A stretch of DNA of 64,000 nucleotides from Paracoccus wurundjeri (GCF_030678915.1 NZ_JAUUTZ010000009.1:1-64000), one strand, 5' to 3'; shown: positions 51,388 to 62,145, counted from the first letter of the stretch. Program-made: numbers and translations. The notes: generated by a model not told the origin, from the letters alone.

Positions 51388-53874
51388 TCAGTTTGCTTCC
51401 GGCAGGGCATAGGCGACGATGTAATCACCCCGATCGGGCGATTGCCGTGCGCCACCTGCAGAGACGACGACGAATTGCCGGCCGCTTTCGGGCGATACAT
51501 AAGTCATCGGCGTTGCCTGTGCGCCGACTGGCAGGCGAGCTTTCCACAATTCCTCGCCGGTGAAGGTGTCGAAGGCGCGCAGATAGTAATCCTGCGTTCC
51601 GGCGTAGAAGGTCAGCCCTCCGGCAGTGGTCATCGGCCCGCCCAGAGAAGGCATGCCCACGGGGATCGGCAGATTAGTCTTCAGTCCCAGTGGGCCGCTA
51701 TCCTGCAATGTCCCTGCGGGAACCTGCCATGCGATCTCGCGGGTTTTCAGGTCGATGCCGGTGATGGTGCCATAGGGAGGCTGATGACAGGGAACCTGCA
51801 GGGGCGAGAAGAAACCGTTCTTCCACGCCGCGTAAGGAGTCCCGGTCTGGGTCGCCAGCCCTTCATGCGAATCCGACGATACCGCGCCGGATTCGACCTC
51901 GGCCTGCGGGATAAGCTGGACGAATTGCGGCATGCGGATATCATTGACGATCAGCATCGAATTGCCTTCGTCGACCGAGGCGGAACCCCAGTTCATCCCA
52001 CCGTAATAGCCCGGCATGATCAGGCTCATATCCGTGCCCGGAGGCGTGAATTCACCTTCGTAGCGCATCTTGCGGAACTGGATCCGGCAATAAAGCAGGT
52101 CATAGGGCGTCGCGCCCCACATCCGTGCCTCGGTGAAGGGTTCGGTGCCGATGGCGGGCATGCCCACGGAATAGGGCTGGGTTTCGGACAGGAAATCTTC
52201 CGGCACCCCCCCGGTCTGCGGCACCGGCTTTTCTTCGACCTCGGCGATCGGATTGCCGTCGCGGCGATCCAGCATGAAGATCTGGCCCCGCTTGGTCACC
52301 TGGATAAGCGCGGGAATCGTGCCGCCGTCTCCGTCAGGGACATCGTAAAGCGCCGGTTGCGACGGAACGTCATAATCCCAGATATCGTGATGGACGGTCT
52401 GGAATTTCCAGCGTTCCTTGCCCGTGGCCAGATCAAGCGCCACAACTGCGGCGGAATATTCCTCGGCGGCTTCCGAACGGTGGGCGCCGAAGAAATCCGG
52501 GGTTGCGTTGCCAGTAGGCAGATAGATCAGCCCCAGTTCCTCATCCACGGCCGGAGTCGACCAGACATTCGGTGTTCCGGGGGTATAGGTTTCACCCTCC
52601 GGGGGCGCTCCGGTGATCGCGGGATTGCCAAGATCCCATGCCCAGGCAAGCTCACCCGTGACTGCGGAAAATGCCCGGACAGCACCCGAAGGCTCGCCGG
52701 TCTTGACATTGTCCCACACCCAGCCGCCGACGACGATCAGGTCATCCGCGACGGTCGGAGCAGAGGTCTGGAAATAGAAGCCTTCCTCGACTTCGCCCAT
52801 ACCCTGTTTGAGATCGACAATGCCTGCATCGCCGAAACCGGCACAGGGCTCGCCCGTCGCCGCGTCGATCTGGATCAGCCGCGCATCGATGGTGGTCAAT
52901 ACGATGCGCTGCGCGCAGGCTTGGGGTTCCGCTGCTGCGGTTTCCTCTGTTTCCGCAGTGTCGGGCGTTTCCGTTGCTGCGGGGCCTTCGGCAGTTTCCG
53001 GGCCCTCTTCTGACGTCGCGGGATCGTCGTGCTGCGCGGTCGCGGTGGCACCGGCGGCAAGGGCTGCATCCGAAGGTTCTTAATAGCTGACCCCACGGCA
53101 ACGCTGCCACAATGGCGAACTGGCTTCGGGATCGTATTTCCAGCGAAGTTCGCCCGTCTCGGCGTTCAGGGCGTGAACGATATTATGCGGCGAGCAGGTA
53201 TAGACGGTGTCGTTCACCATCAGCGGCGTATTCTGATCCTGCGCAGGATCTTCCGCGGTATCGCCGGTCTGAAAGGTCCAGGCGACCTCGAGTTCACCGA
53301 CATTCCCGGCATTGATCTGATCGATCTGCGCGAAGCGGGTGCCATGTGTGGTCCGGGCATAGGCGGGCCAATCCGTCCGGGCATCCGCGGGCACTTCCGC
53401 AACCGCATCCGGCGCGGTGCCCCGGATCACTCCATGAGGCTGGAACGCCAGATAGCCGGTCGCGGCCAGTGCCAGAACAAGGATGGCGGCAATGGTGAAG
53501 GGAAGTGCCTTGCGCGGGCGCCCCGGAAACAGCGGCACGCATAGCGCGACGATGATCGCCAGAACCATCGGCGCCACCAGACGCGGCACGAGCGGCCAGA
53601 AATCCATGCCGGCTTCCCACAGCGCCCAGGCGACCGTGGCAAGGAACACAAGCGCATAAAGCCAGATCCCGGCCTTATTGCGTATGAAGAACAAGATACC
53701 GGTAACGACGATGCACAGGCCGGCGAGGAGGTAATACCACGACCCGCCAAGACCGATAAGCTGTGCGCCGCTCCAGGCCAGTGGCAGCCCGGCCAGCGCG
53801 ATGAGTATGCCGACGATACGCAACAGCAACCCGCCACCTTCCGGCGGCTTGCTTTGCAAATTGTTCATGGACAT
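51388..53874 (-). pseudogene. gcd: Membrane PQQ glucose dehydrogenase, interrupted by TAA
   Basis: This 828-codon frame encodes membrane quinoprotein glucose dehydrogenase: five N-terminal membrane helices (to about residue 140), then the PQQ propeller with DWPAYARTTHGTRF, VHHDIWDYDVPSQP, MWGATPYDLLYCR and AGGARQSPDRGDYIVAYALP. Codon 265 is TAA (53080-53082), in CRGVSY-stop-EPS where relatives have His or Tyr. The frame then continues unbroken to the normal C-terminus. One base change from a Tyr codon would explain it; sequencing error is possible. AAAGGAACATCGG before ATG 53874 sets the start. An intact protein would oxidise glucose to gluconolactone in the periplasm. Confidence 0.88.
52921..53079 (-). 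other. Ala/Thr/Glu-rich linker inside gcd
   Basis: Directly after the TAA codon, gcd encodes about 50 low-complexity residues rich in Ala, Thr, Glu and Pro (for example ETAEGPAATETPDTAETEE) before QACAQRIVLTT. Enteric Gcd has only about 20 residues here. It looks like an expanded, disordered surface loop. Confidence 0.7.
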
Positions 53875-54130
53875 CCGATGTTCCTTTCTCACACGGTCCG
53901 AAATGCTGCGGACCGTACCGCAATACCGATCAGCATGACTGGCGGATCGGAGGACCTGGCGGCTTATGGGAAGGGCGAGGCAATGCCTGGCTGGACGGTT
54001 CGTATTTTTCCCGCCGACAAGTTCCTGAAAGGTTGGTAGGCCAGAAAACAACAAATGACAACGCGCAGAACGCTGTAACGTCAGAATATTTTGAGGTGTT
54101 GTGCAGTTCGTGCAAATGCACCCGCCGCCG

Positions 54131-54826
54131 TCACGACAGGCTCAGCCCGGCCGCGAATGTATAACCGACGCCGTAGACGACCTTGATCGGTGCGGGCAGA
54201 TTGACCCGTTGTTCGATCTTGCGGCGAAGCCGGCTGACCACCGCATCCAGATGCCGGTGATCGAAGGGCCAGTTGGGCCGGGCCACGACATTCGCCAGTT
54301 CGTCGCGCGAGCAAATCCCCCCCGAACGCTTGCACAGCAGATGCATGAAGGCGAATTCAGTTGCGGTCAGCTTCAGGGCATGACCGTTCGGCGCGATCAG
54401 CGTCCAGTCTATGGTGTCCAGAATCCACTGCCCCGCGTCTTCGCTTCCGGAGCCGGGCGCATCATTTGTGCGCCTCAGAAGGCTGCGGATCGCGGCTTCG
54501 ATCTCTCGCAGAGTGCTGTGCTTGACCAGATAGATATCCGCGCCACTCTCATAGCCGCGAATGCGGTCGTCGCTATCCCCAAGCGCGGTCAGCATGATGA
54601 TGCCGCAATGATGTGATCCGCGAATTTCTCCGGCAAGTTCGAAGCCGTTTCCGTCCGGCAGCCCGACATCCAGAATGACGACATCCGGCGGAGTGCCCTC
54701 GGCAAGGGTCAGGCGCAGATCCCGTGCCGTCGCGACCCCCATTGTCGTATATCCCGTCAGTTCGAGAAAATCCGCCAAATCGCGGCGAAGACGGGATTCA
54801 TCCTCGACGATAAGAATATGTGTCAT
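54131..54826 (-). CDS. Response regulator, OmpR/PhoB family
   Basis: This 231-residue regulator has a receiver domain with acidic pocket VEDE, phospho-acceptor Asp 53 (VVILDVGLPDGNG) and Lys 102 (YLVKHS). The C-terminal winged helix has LKLTATEFAFMHLL and VVSRLRRKIE. Its ATG overlaps the histidine-kinase stop by 4 bases. It lies upstream of gcd on the same strand, 256 bases away. Confidence 0.94.
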   Translation of the reverse strand: MTHILIVEDESRLRRDLADFLELTGYTTMGVATARDLRLTLAEGTPPDVVILDVGLPDGNGFELAGEIRGSHHCGIIMLTALGDSDDRIRGYESGADIYLVKHSTLREIEAAIRSLLRRTNDAPGSGSEDAGQWILDTIDWTLIAPNGHALKLTATEFAFMHLLCKRSGGICSRDELANVVARPNWPFDHRHLDAVVSRLRRKIEQRVNLPAPIKVVYGVGYTFAAGLSLS

Positions 54827-56268
54827 GCCATCATTTCCTTTGGCAGAGCGGGCTGCGCCGATCCATGCGGCAGGGGCAGGCTTACAATCGCGGTCATGCC
54901 CCGGCTCTCATTGGGTGACAAGTGCAGTTTGCCGCCGTGATAGCCAAGCAGCTTGCGCGACATGTAAAGGCCAAGCCCGGTGCCGGTTCCTGCCTTTGTA
55001 TTCGAGCCCCGGAAGAAGCGGCGGCCGATCTTGTGGAAATCCGCCTGCGGGATGCCGATGCCGCGGTCACGGATTCTGATGGTGATCTTGTTCCCGGCGG
55101 TTCGGATATCGATTTCGATCGGCTGATCCTCGGGTGAATATTTGAGAGCATTGTCAATCAGGTTGATCAGCACGGTCGCCAGCATCTCGGGATCCGCGAA
55201 CAGCAATGTTCCACCGTCATCGGAGGTGAAGATCAGCCGTTCGCCGCGGCCCGTCAGCTCGAAATGCAATCTTACATCCGAGATGAGCAGGCCGATCCTG
55301 ATCGGCTCCGGCTGGAAACCCGTATCACGATCCTTGGCCATGAAACGCTCGATCAGCGAAACCAGCCGGTCGCTCGCCTCGCCGATCGCGGCAATCCGGT
55401 CCTTCGTTGCCGAGGGCGATTTGTCTCCAACAAGTTCGATCATGTCCGTCGCATTGCGGATGATGGCAAGCGGGGTGCGGAATTCATGACCGACGATCCG
55501 CATGAAATCGGTCTGTTCCTCGCGTAGTCCGCGTTCGGTTTCGAGACTTGCGCTTAGCCGGGTCTCAAGCTGGCGGCGCATCGTGATCTCGCGGGACAAG
55601 GCGGTGTTCTTTTCGCGCAGATCGTTCGACAGCCGCGTGCTGACCATGAACAGCATGCAGGCGAAGAAGGCGATCTGGAACAATGATCCCTGCAGCAGAT
55701 ACCAGCTGTTATGGTTGGCCAGTACCAGCGAATTTCCTTGCCCGACCATCCGAAATTCGAAAACGCTTTGCGCGATGCTCGAAGCCATGTATTCGACGAA
55801 TATCCCGATGGTAATCCAGCGCAGCAGGATCGGCTGTGTCCGGTCGCGGCTGAGGGCCAGGCAAATCACCGACATCATGATCACCGTGAAAATCGTCGAC
55901 ATATGCACCCGGATGGCGACATTGCCCGGATCAAGGATGACGGCGGTACTCCAGCCGATGACATGCAGGACAAGCAGCGATATCCCGATCCAGCTATAGC
56001 GAGGCTGGCCAAGAAAGCGGGCCAGCCCTTCGGCAAGCAGGACCAGTCCAACCTTGATCGTCGTATTGGCCAGCACGATGCTCCATCCCGACGGCTCGAC
56101 ACTGCGCATGATCATAAGAAAAAGCCCAAGCGCGATGGCGCCCAGCCCCGCGGCGAGAAACTTGAGTTCGTAAAGATGCCGCCATGCGAGCCACACAAAG
56201 ATCCAGGCGACGGCCTGCAAACTCGCGATTGCAAATGTGACAATCAGCACAGTCTTGAGATCAAGCAT
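54823..56268 (-). CDS. Sensor histidine kinase with multi-span membrane domain
   Basis: This 481-residue kinase has about seven membrane helices (residues 5-210) with short loops, so it probably senses in or at the membrane rather than through a large periplasmic domain. After a coiled coil (215-250) comes the H-box VGHEFRTPLAII (His 261), N-box LINLIDNALKYSPED, then GIGIP and GTGTGLGLYMS. It pairs with the response regulator at 54131. Its signal is unknown; the gcd gene downstream suggests sugar, quinone or redox state. Confidence 0.93.
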   Translation of the reverse strand: MLDLKTVLIVTFAIASLQAVAWIFVWLAWRHLYELKFLAAGLGAIALGLFLMIMRSVEPSGWSIVLANTTIKVGLVLLAEGLARFLGQPRYSWIGISLLVLHVIGWSTAVILDPGNVAIRVHMSTIFTVIMMSVICLALSRDRTQPILLRWITIGIFVEYMASSIAQSVFEFRMVGQGNSLVLANHNSWYLLQGSLFQIAFFACMLFMVSTRLSNDLREKNTALSREITMRRQLETRLSASLETERGLREEQTDFMRIVGHEFRTPLAIIRNATDMIELVGDKSPSATKDRIAAIGEASDRLVSLIERFMAKDRDTGFQPEPIRIGLLISDVRLHFELTGRGERLIFTSDDGGTLLFADPEMLATVLINLIDNALKYSPEDQPIEIDIRTAGNKITIRIRDRGIGIPQADFHKIGRRFFRGSNTKAGTGTGLGLYMSRKLLGYHGGKLHLSPNESRGMTAIVSLPLPHGSAQPALPKEMMA

Positions 56269-56500
56269 GACTGAATATCTCCCGGCGCCCTTCTTCTGTC
56301 TTGCATACGGGTCGAGATTTTACCGTTGCAGGAGTTTCGGCATCAGGCAAGCGCCGCATGCCATATGCAAGATTTCCGAAGAATTCCATCGAATTGGTAG
56401 GTAGACTCGTAAGTTTAGCCGCCGGTATCTTAACCGGGATCCGATCCGGCGGCGAAGTATTTCCTGACGTTGCGGCCGGATCATCGATATGGGGAGCGAT

Positions 56501-56689
56501 ATGACAAGAGCCTATCCGACCATCCTCCGCCCGCTTCTGGTCCTGCTGAGTCTGTTCGGTCTTGGTGCCTGCAACGCGCCTTCCGGCGGCTCGGTATCGG
56601 GCTGTGAAGATTCGGCCACCACGCAATGCCTGATGTCCTACCCGGACTGGTCATGGGCCGATGGCGCCGCGTGGCCCGTACAGCTCTGA
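56501..56689 (+). CDS. Small lipoprotein
   Basis: This 62-residue protein has a signal sequence (RPLLVLLSLFGLGAC) whose lipobox LGAC ends at Cys 24, the likely lipidation site. The mature part of under 40 residues is Ser/Gly-rich with two more cysteines (SGCEDSATTQC) and several Trp. GGGGAG before ATG 56501 sets the start. No family recognised. It is divergent from the histidine kinase. Confidence 0.6.
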   Translation: MTRAYPTILRPLLVLLSLFGLGACNAPSGGSVSGCEDSATTQCLMSYPDWSWADGAAWPVQL

Positions 56690-56723
56690 CCATCGGATGC
56701 CGGCAATATCCCGGACCGCCGTG

Positions 56724-56798
56724 ACCTGACGCAGAATGTCAGGATCAGGTTTCGAGCAGGGCGCGCCCGTGCAGAGAGCATAACTTTGCACGGGCGCG
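56724..56798. terminator. Two hairpins between convergent genes
   Basis: CCTGAC/GTCAGG (56724-56742) forms a short stem. CGCGCCCGTGCA (56762-56773) and TGCACGGGCGCG (56787-56798) form a perfect 12-base stem around 13 bases. They lie between the lipoprotein gene and the convergent DpkA-like gene. No T-run is seen, but they probably act as terminators. Confidence 0.5.
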
Positions 56799-56954
56799 GC
56801 AATTGGGCCGGGGCATTGGTTGGTTCATATGTGAATATCGCGGCATCCCGTATTCATTGAACGAATCCCGGGCCATGCGGGTATCGCTCATGATCCCGGA
56901 GCCGGACCAGCCGCCGCATTTGATTGGCGGCGGTAACATCGTTGGGGATGCACA

Positions 56955-57959
56955 TCAGGCCATCCGGTTCAGCTCTGCAAGAAGCTCGGACGAGACAAGC
57001 AATCCGTCTTTGTCGGATTGCAGCCGGGCGGCGCGGCGGCGCTGGGATGGCAATCTTGCGCCCTGATCAATGATTTGCCGGAACAATGACTCGCCGGAAT
57101 CCGGTGAGATGCCAAAGCGTTTCGGGTCGAACACGATGACCAGTTCGCCATGCAGAATGCCCTTGTCGTTTTTCGTGCCGGGTGCCGAGGTCTGGCTGCT
57201 CAGCATGTCGCCGATCAGCGGGCCGGCCATCAGCTCGATCATTGTTGAAATGGCAGAGCCCTTATGCCCGCCGAATGGCAGCAACGCGCCCGACAGGGCG
57301 CTTGCGCTTTCGGTGGTGGGGTTTCCGTCCTTGTCGATGGCCCAGCCCGCAGGCAGCGACTCTCCTCTGCGGCTGCGGATCTCGACTTCACCGCGCGCAG
57401 CCGCGCTTGTCGCGAAGTCGAACGTATAGGGCTCACCCTCTGGCCGGGGCCACGAGAATGCAAGCGGGTTGGTTCCAAAAAGCGGTTCTTTGCCACCGAA
57501 AGGCGCGACATAGGGATGTGTCGGTGTCATGGCAAGCGCCACGAAACCCCGCTTTGAAAGCTGCTCGACCTCCCACCACAGCGCCGAATAGTGGAAACAA
57601 TTATTGATGGCGAGCGCGGCGATGCCGCTGTCGTTTGCCTTGCCTGTCAGCATGTCCAGGGCGGTCTTGAACGCGAGAAGCGAGTTGCCGCCTTGCGCAT
57701 CCGCCTTGACGATAGCTGGGGCGTGATCCGTCAGTTTCGGCTCGGCGGTCAGGTTCACCAGCCCGGTTGCCGCCATGTCCGAACAGGTGATCAGCCGGTA
57801 AAGCCCGTGAGAATGGCATTCCTGCGCCTGCGCATCCAGCATGTTCTGCGCCATCACAGAAACATGCGCCCCGGAAAATCCGGCTTTGGTCAGGATGGCC
57901 GCCGCCAGATCCGCGGCGCGCTGCCGGGTTATGCGTTCATAGGTCTTGCTATTCATCAT
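56955..57959 (-). CDS. Ldh-family oxidoreductase, DpkA-like
   Basis: This 334-residue malate/L-lactate dehydrogenase-family enzyme (not the LDH fold of glycolysis) has the catalytic region AQAQECHSHGLYRLITC, NNCFHYSALWWEVE, MTPTHPYVAPFGGKEPLFGTNPLA and LLPFGGHKGSAIS. The closest known role is delta1-piperideine-2-carboxylate reductase in D-lysine/pipecolate metabolism; ureidoglycolate or sulfolactate dehydrogenase are alternatives. It stands alone. Adjacent ATGs at 57959 and 57956. Confidence 0.87.
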   Translation of the reverse strand: MMNSKTYERITRQRAADLAAAILTKAGFSGAHVSVMAQNMLDAQAQECHSHGLYRLITCSDMAATGLVNLTAEPKLTDHAPAIVKADAQGGNSLLAFKTALDMLTGKANDSGIAALAINNCFHYSALWWEVEQLSKRGFVALAMTPTHPYVAPFGGKEPLFGTNPLAFSWPRPEGEPYTFDFATSAAARGEVEIRSRRGESLPAGWAIDKDGNPTTESASALSGALLPFGGHKGSAISTMIELMAGPLIGDMLSSQTSAPGTKNDKGILHGELVIVFDPKRFGISPDSGESLFRQIIDQGARLPSQRRRAARLQSDKDGLLVSSELLAELNRMA

Positions 57960-58106
57960 ATTGCCTCATGTTCGGATCGTTTGGGGATAGTTAGCGCATG
58001 ACCGGATGGCATTCCATCGGCGGGATGCCATCCGGGTCATGAACTTTGCCGCGGTTTTGCCGTGATGCGATCGATCACGGCTCTGCCGAATGCGGCGGCA
58101 GCGATC

Positions 58107-58301
58107 TCATGGCTCGACGATTTCCGTGCGACAGGCCGGGCAATTGCGGACCAGGCTGAGCGGCAGGACCGATCCGCAATTTTTGCATGACCGGACATAT
58201 TTGTGAATCGACCGCAGCGGCGACCGGCAGGCGGGGCAGCGTGAATATGCGGCGCGCGGCACGGGTTTTCCGCAGATACGGCAATCCGGTTGGGGTCTCA
58301 T
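58107..58301 (-). CDS. Small zinc-ribbon protein
   Basis: This 64-residue protein has four CxxC pairs (CRIC, CPAC, CKNC, CPAC), enough for two zinc ribbons, in a basic chain. Its ATG overlaps the rnk stop by 4 bases (ATGA), so it is translated with rnk. The function is unknown; RNA, DNA or protein contacts are possible. Confidence 0.75.
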   Translation of the reverse strand: MRPQPDCRICGKPVPRAAYSRCPACRSPLRSIHKYVRSCKNCGSVLPLSLVRNCPACRTEIVEP

Positions 58302-58720
58302 CGGGATCGGTCTTCTCGTCGTTCGACCTCAAGCAGGCGCAGCCGGCGGCTCTCGTTGTTCCTTGCCTTCCACGACGCTTTCGCGCCGACCGGCAACCCT
58401 ATCAGGGCAATGCCGATCGGGGTCATGACCGAGACATGGTCACGCGCGATATCCGCCTCGGCGGGTGGCACCAGGGTCATGTGGCGGTTTACCTGGGTAT
58501 CCTCGTCCAGATATGTCACCCGTCTGCCAAGGGCGACCACGTCATCGGGAAGCCGGTCCGCAGGCACGATCCGTGCCCGCGCCAGGGTCGACAGCAACAG
58601 GGCAGAGAGTTCCGGATTTCTGCGGACAAGCCCCGCTTCCAGCCTTTCAAGCAGGTCAAGATGATCTTCGGAAATGACACGCCGCGCCGCACGCGCGCGG
58701 GCAGGAGGGGAATGATTCAT
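58298..58720 (-). CDS. rnk: Rnk-type nucleoside-diphosphate-kinase regulator
   Basis: This 140-residue protein has the Rnk/GreA C-terminal fold: VVALGRRVTYLDEDTQVNRHMTLV and SVMTPIGIALIGLPVGAKASW, then RRLRLLEVERR. An N-terminal helical part (DLLERLEAGLVRRNPELSALL) matches Rnk's short coiled coil. Rnk relatives bind RNA polymerase near the secondary channel. It is sandwiched between a Rnk-like paralogue and the zinc-ribbon gene. Confidence 0.85.
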   Translation of the reverse strand: MNHSPPARARAARRVISEDHLDLLERLEAGLVRRNPELSALLLSTLARARIVPADRLPDDVVALGRRVTYLDEDTQVNRHMTLVPPAEADIARDHVSVMTPIGIALIGLPVGAKASWKARNNESRRLRLLEVERREDRSR

Positions 58721-58732
58721 GGGGTATCTCCT

Positions 58733-59287
58733 TCAGAGATGAGAATGAATGGTATCGACAGGGTGAAAGCTGCGGGAGTTCCGGTTATCCGCCGGAAGAA
58801 AATCCTTGGCATTGATATGCAGTATCTCGATGCGCCGGAAACCTGCTCCGGGGTCGGAAAAGGTGACGATCTGATGCGGTGCCATGCCGATCAGAACCGC
58901 ACCAAGCCAGGTTCCGGTCGAAATCGCGCAACGCTGAACCGGCGGGGTCCAGTGATACAGCCGGAAACATCTAGGCAGGTGATGATCGATCCGGCAGGCG
59001 ACCACGCTTCCGGCAGTGACAAAGGCGCGCCGGGCCTCCGGCTCGGGGATGATCCTTGCATCGGCCAGCTTTGCCCGGAGATAGGCCGCCAGATGCGGAT
59101 CCTCGGCCGGCCCGCCGATTTCCCGCCGTCGCCGCTGATCCTGCAGCTGCCAGAAATCGGTTTCGGACAATGTAGCGCGGATCGGGCGCAACTGCTCGAT
59201 ATGCTGATCGTGATCGAATGATTGCCGGCATTTGCTGTGCCGCAAGCCCAACGCAGGATCGCAATCCTGCCCGGATAGACGTTGCAT
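58733..59287 (-). CDS. Rnk/GreA C-terminal-domain-like protein
   Basis: This 184-residue protein has a C-terminal part TWLGAVLIGMAPHQIVTFSD then GFRRIEILHI, aligning with the end of Rnk (TPIGIALIGLPVGAKASW, RRLRLLEV). The middle TLSETDFWQLQDQRRRRE may be the helical segment. The first 30 residues are unlike Rnk. It lies 12 bases upstream of rnk, so the two are probably co-transcribed paralogues. Confidence 0.65.
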   Translation of the reverse strand: MQRLSGQDCDPALGLRHSKCRQSFDHDQHIEQLRPIRATLSETDFWQLQDQRRRREIGGPAEDPHLAAYLRAKLADARIIPEPEARRAFVTAGSVVACRIDHHLPRCFRLYHWTPPVQRCAISTGTWLGAVLIGMAPHQIVTFSDPGAGFRRIEILHINAKDFLPADNRNSRSFHPVDTIHSHL

Positions 59288-59646
59288 GGAAATTCCCCCG
59301 ACCGCGGCCTGCGCGGTTCACATAGTCAAGACGGTGTGAGGAAAGCCCCGAACGATTATATCAGCACGCATGCCGACACCGCCCGGGGAAGGGGGCGGGT
59401 CAGAAGCGAACCCGGAAACAGGATCAACCTGCTGATATGCATCTCATGCAACGACATGGGATAACAGCTAGGCAGCCGGCGGCGCAAAGTCAATCGCCCT
59501 GCCTGGAATGCGAAGTATTCAGGCAACAGGGAACGCTTCCGGCCCGGATCGAATTCGCCTCCTCCCCTTCTTCTTTGTCCAAATACCTCGGGGGTCCGGG
59601 GGGGCGCCCCCCCGGCTTTGTGAAGAGATGAGACAGGCGAAACCGT
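59288..59646. other. Gap between gdhA and the Rnk-like gene
   Basis: These 359 bases hold the reversed repeat copy 5 (59567-59593) with its hairpin near the gdhA end and, near 59290-59340, the probable promoter of the Rnk-like operon. Short open frames here lack any supported start. No RNA gene is recognised. Confidence 0.5.
59567..59593 (-). repeat. Intergenic 3'-end repeat, copy 5 (reverse)
   Basis: The same 27-base element on the minus strand, 54 bases after the gdhA stop and oriented with gdhA. It is preceded on that strand by GGGGGGC-GCCCCCC. Its orientation follows the gene it trails, as with the other copies. Confidence 0.85.
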
Positions 59647-61218
<1,572 letters not shown>

Positions 61219-61235
61219 TCATGAGACCCGGTCCG

Positions 61236-62108
61236 ATGCCCTTGAATGTTGATTACCTGAAAAATCTTGAGCGTGAGCCTGTTATTCAGGCATATGATTG
61301 GCGCGATGCCGCGATTTATGCGCTTGGGCTGGGCTATGGCAGCGATCCCACCGATAGCGGGCAATTGCGGTTTCTGGACCGGGAACAGCAGATGCAGGCA
61401 CATCCGGCAATGGCGAATGTGCTGGCCTATGATGGCGCATGGCTGCGCGATCCGGCCAGCGGGATCGACTATCTGCGGGTGGTTCACGGAGAGCAGGAGA
61501 TGGAGATCCATCATCCCCTGCCGCCGGAGGGGCGGGTGACCGCGCGGATCCGGGTCGAGGAACTGGTGGACAAGGGTGCGGGCAAGGCGGCGCTGGTGAC
61601 CGCCTGCCGGGAGATTCGCGATGCAGAGGACGGCACGCATTACGCCACGGTCAGGAATACCGCGTTTTGCCGCGGTGCGGGCGGTTTTGGCGGGAAATCC
61701 GTGCAAGGCCGTCAGCCCCGTGCAATTCCGGATCGCGCCCCGGATGGCAGCATGGATATCCCGACGCAGCCGCAGCTTGCATTGATTTATCGTCTTTCGG
61801 GGGATCTGAATCCGCTGCATTCGAATCCGGAGATTGCCCGCAAGGCCGGGTTCGACCGCCCCATTCTGCACGGGCTTTCGACATTCGGCATTGCCTGCCG
61901 TGCCTTGATGGCGGGGGTCGTCGGTAATGAACCCCGGCGGGTGCGCAAGCTGGCGGGCCGCTTTTCGGCGCCGATCTATCCCGGCGAAACCCTGACGATA
62001 GACTGGTGGCGCACGGAGCCGGGGCAGGCGGCATTTATCGCACGGGTCGGCGAGCGCAGGGTATTGTCAGATGGCTGCTTCGCGTATCATCAGAACCCGG
62101 GGCAATAA
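61236..62108 (+). CDS. MaoC-family enoyl-CoA hydratase 2
   Basis: This double hot-dog protein of about 290 residues has an N-terminal half beginning PLNVDYLKNLEREPVIQAYDWRDA (in parts) and a C-terminal half carrying the hydratase-2 motif YRLSGDLNPLHSNPEIARKAGFDRPILHGL with catalytic Asp and His. It hydrates trans-2-enoyl-CoA to (R)-3-hydroxyacyl-CoA. ATG 61236 fits relatives; ATG 61221 is also open. It is divergent from gdhA and convergent with the ZIP gene. Confidence 0.88.
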   Translation: MPLNVDYLKNLEREPVIQAYDWRDAAIYALGLGYGSDPTDSGQLRFLDREQQMQAHPAMANVLAYDGAWLRDPASGIDYLRVVHGEQEMEIHHPLPPEGRVTARIRVEELVDKGAGKAALVTACREIRDAEDGTHYATVRNTAFCRGAGGFGGKSVQGRQPRAIPDRAPDGSMDIPTQPQLALIYRLSGDLNPLHSNPEIARKAGFDRPILHGLSTFGIACRALMAGVVGNEPRRVRKLAGRFSAPIYPGETLTIDWWRTEPGQAAFIARVGERRVLSDGCFAYHQNPGQ

Positions 62109-62145
62109 ATCTTGTTTCCGGCGGCGATGCCGGTTGCCCGGGGGC

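Noticed and set aside
51364..53013. Plus-strand open frame of 549 codons opposite gcd
   Set aside because: The opposite strand matches glucose dehydrogenase throughout; this frame has no family features.
53080..53082. Programmed readthrough of TAA in gcd
   Set aside because: No signal for readthrough is visible, and relatives have an ordinary codon there.
52527..54335. Several short open frames in alternative frames around gcd and the response regulator gene
   Set aside because: No starts with ribosome sites or families; explained by the gcd and response-regulator coding on the minus strand.
91..59593. The 27-base repeat as a CRISPR repeat or attachment site
   Set aside because: Copies are kilobases apart at gene ends, with no spacer array, integrase or mobile gene next to them.
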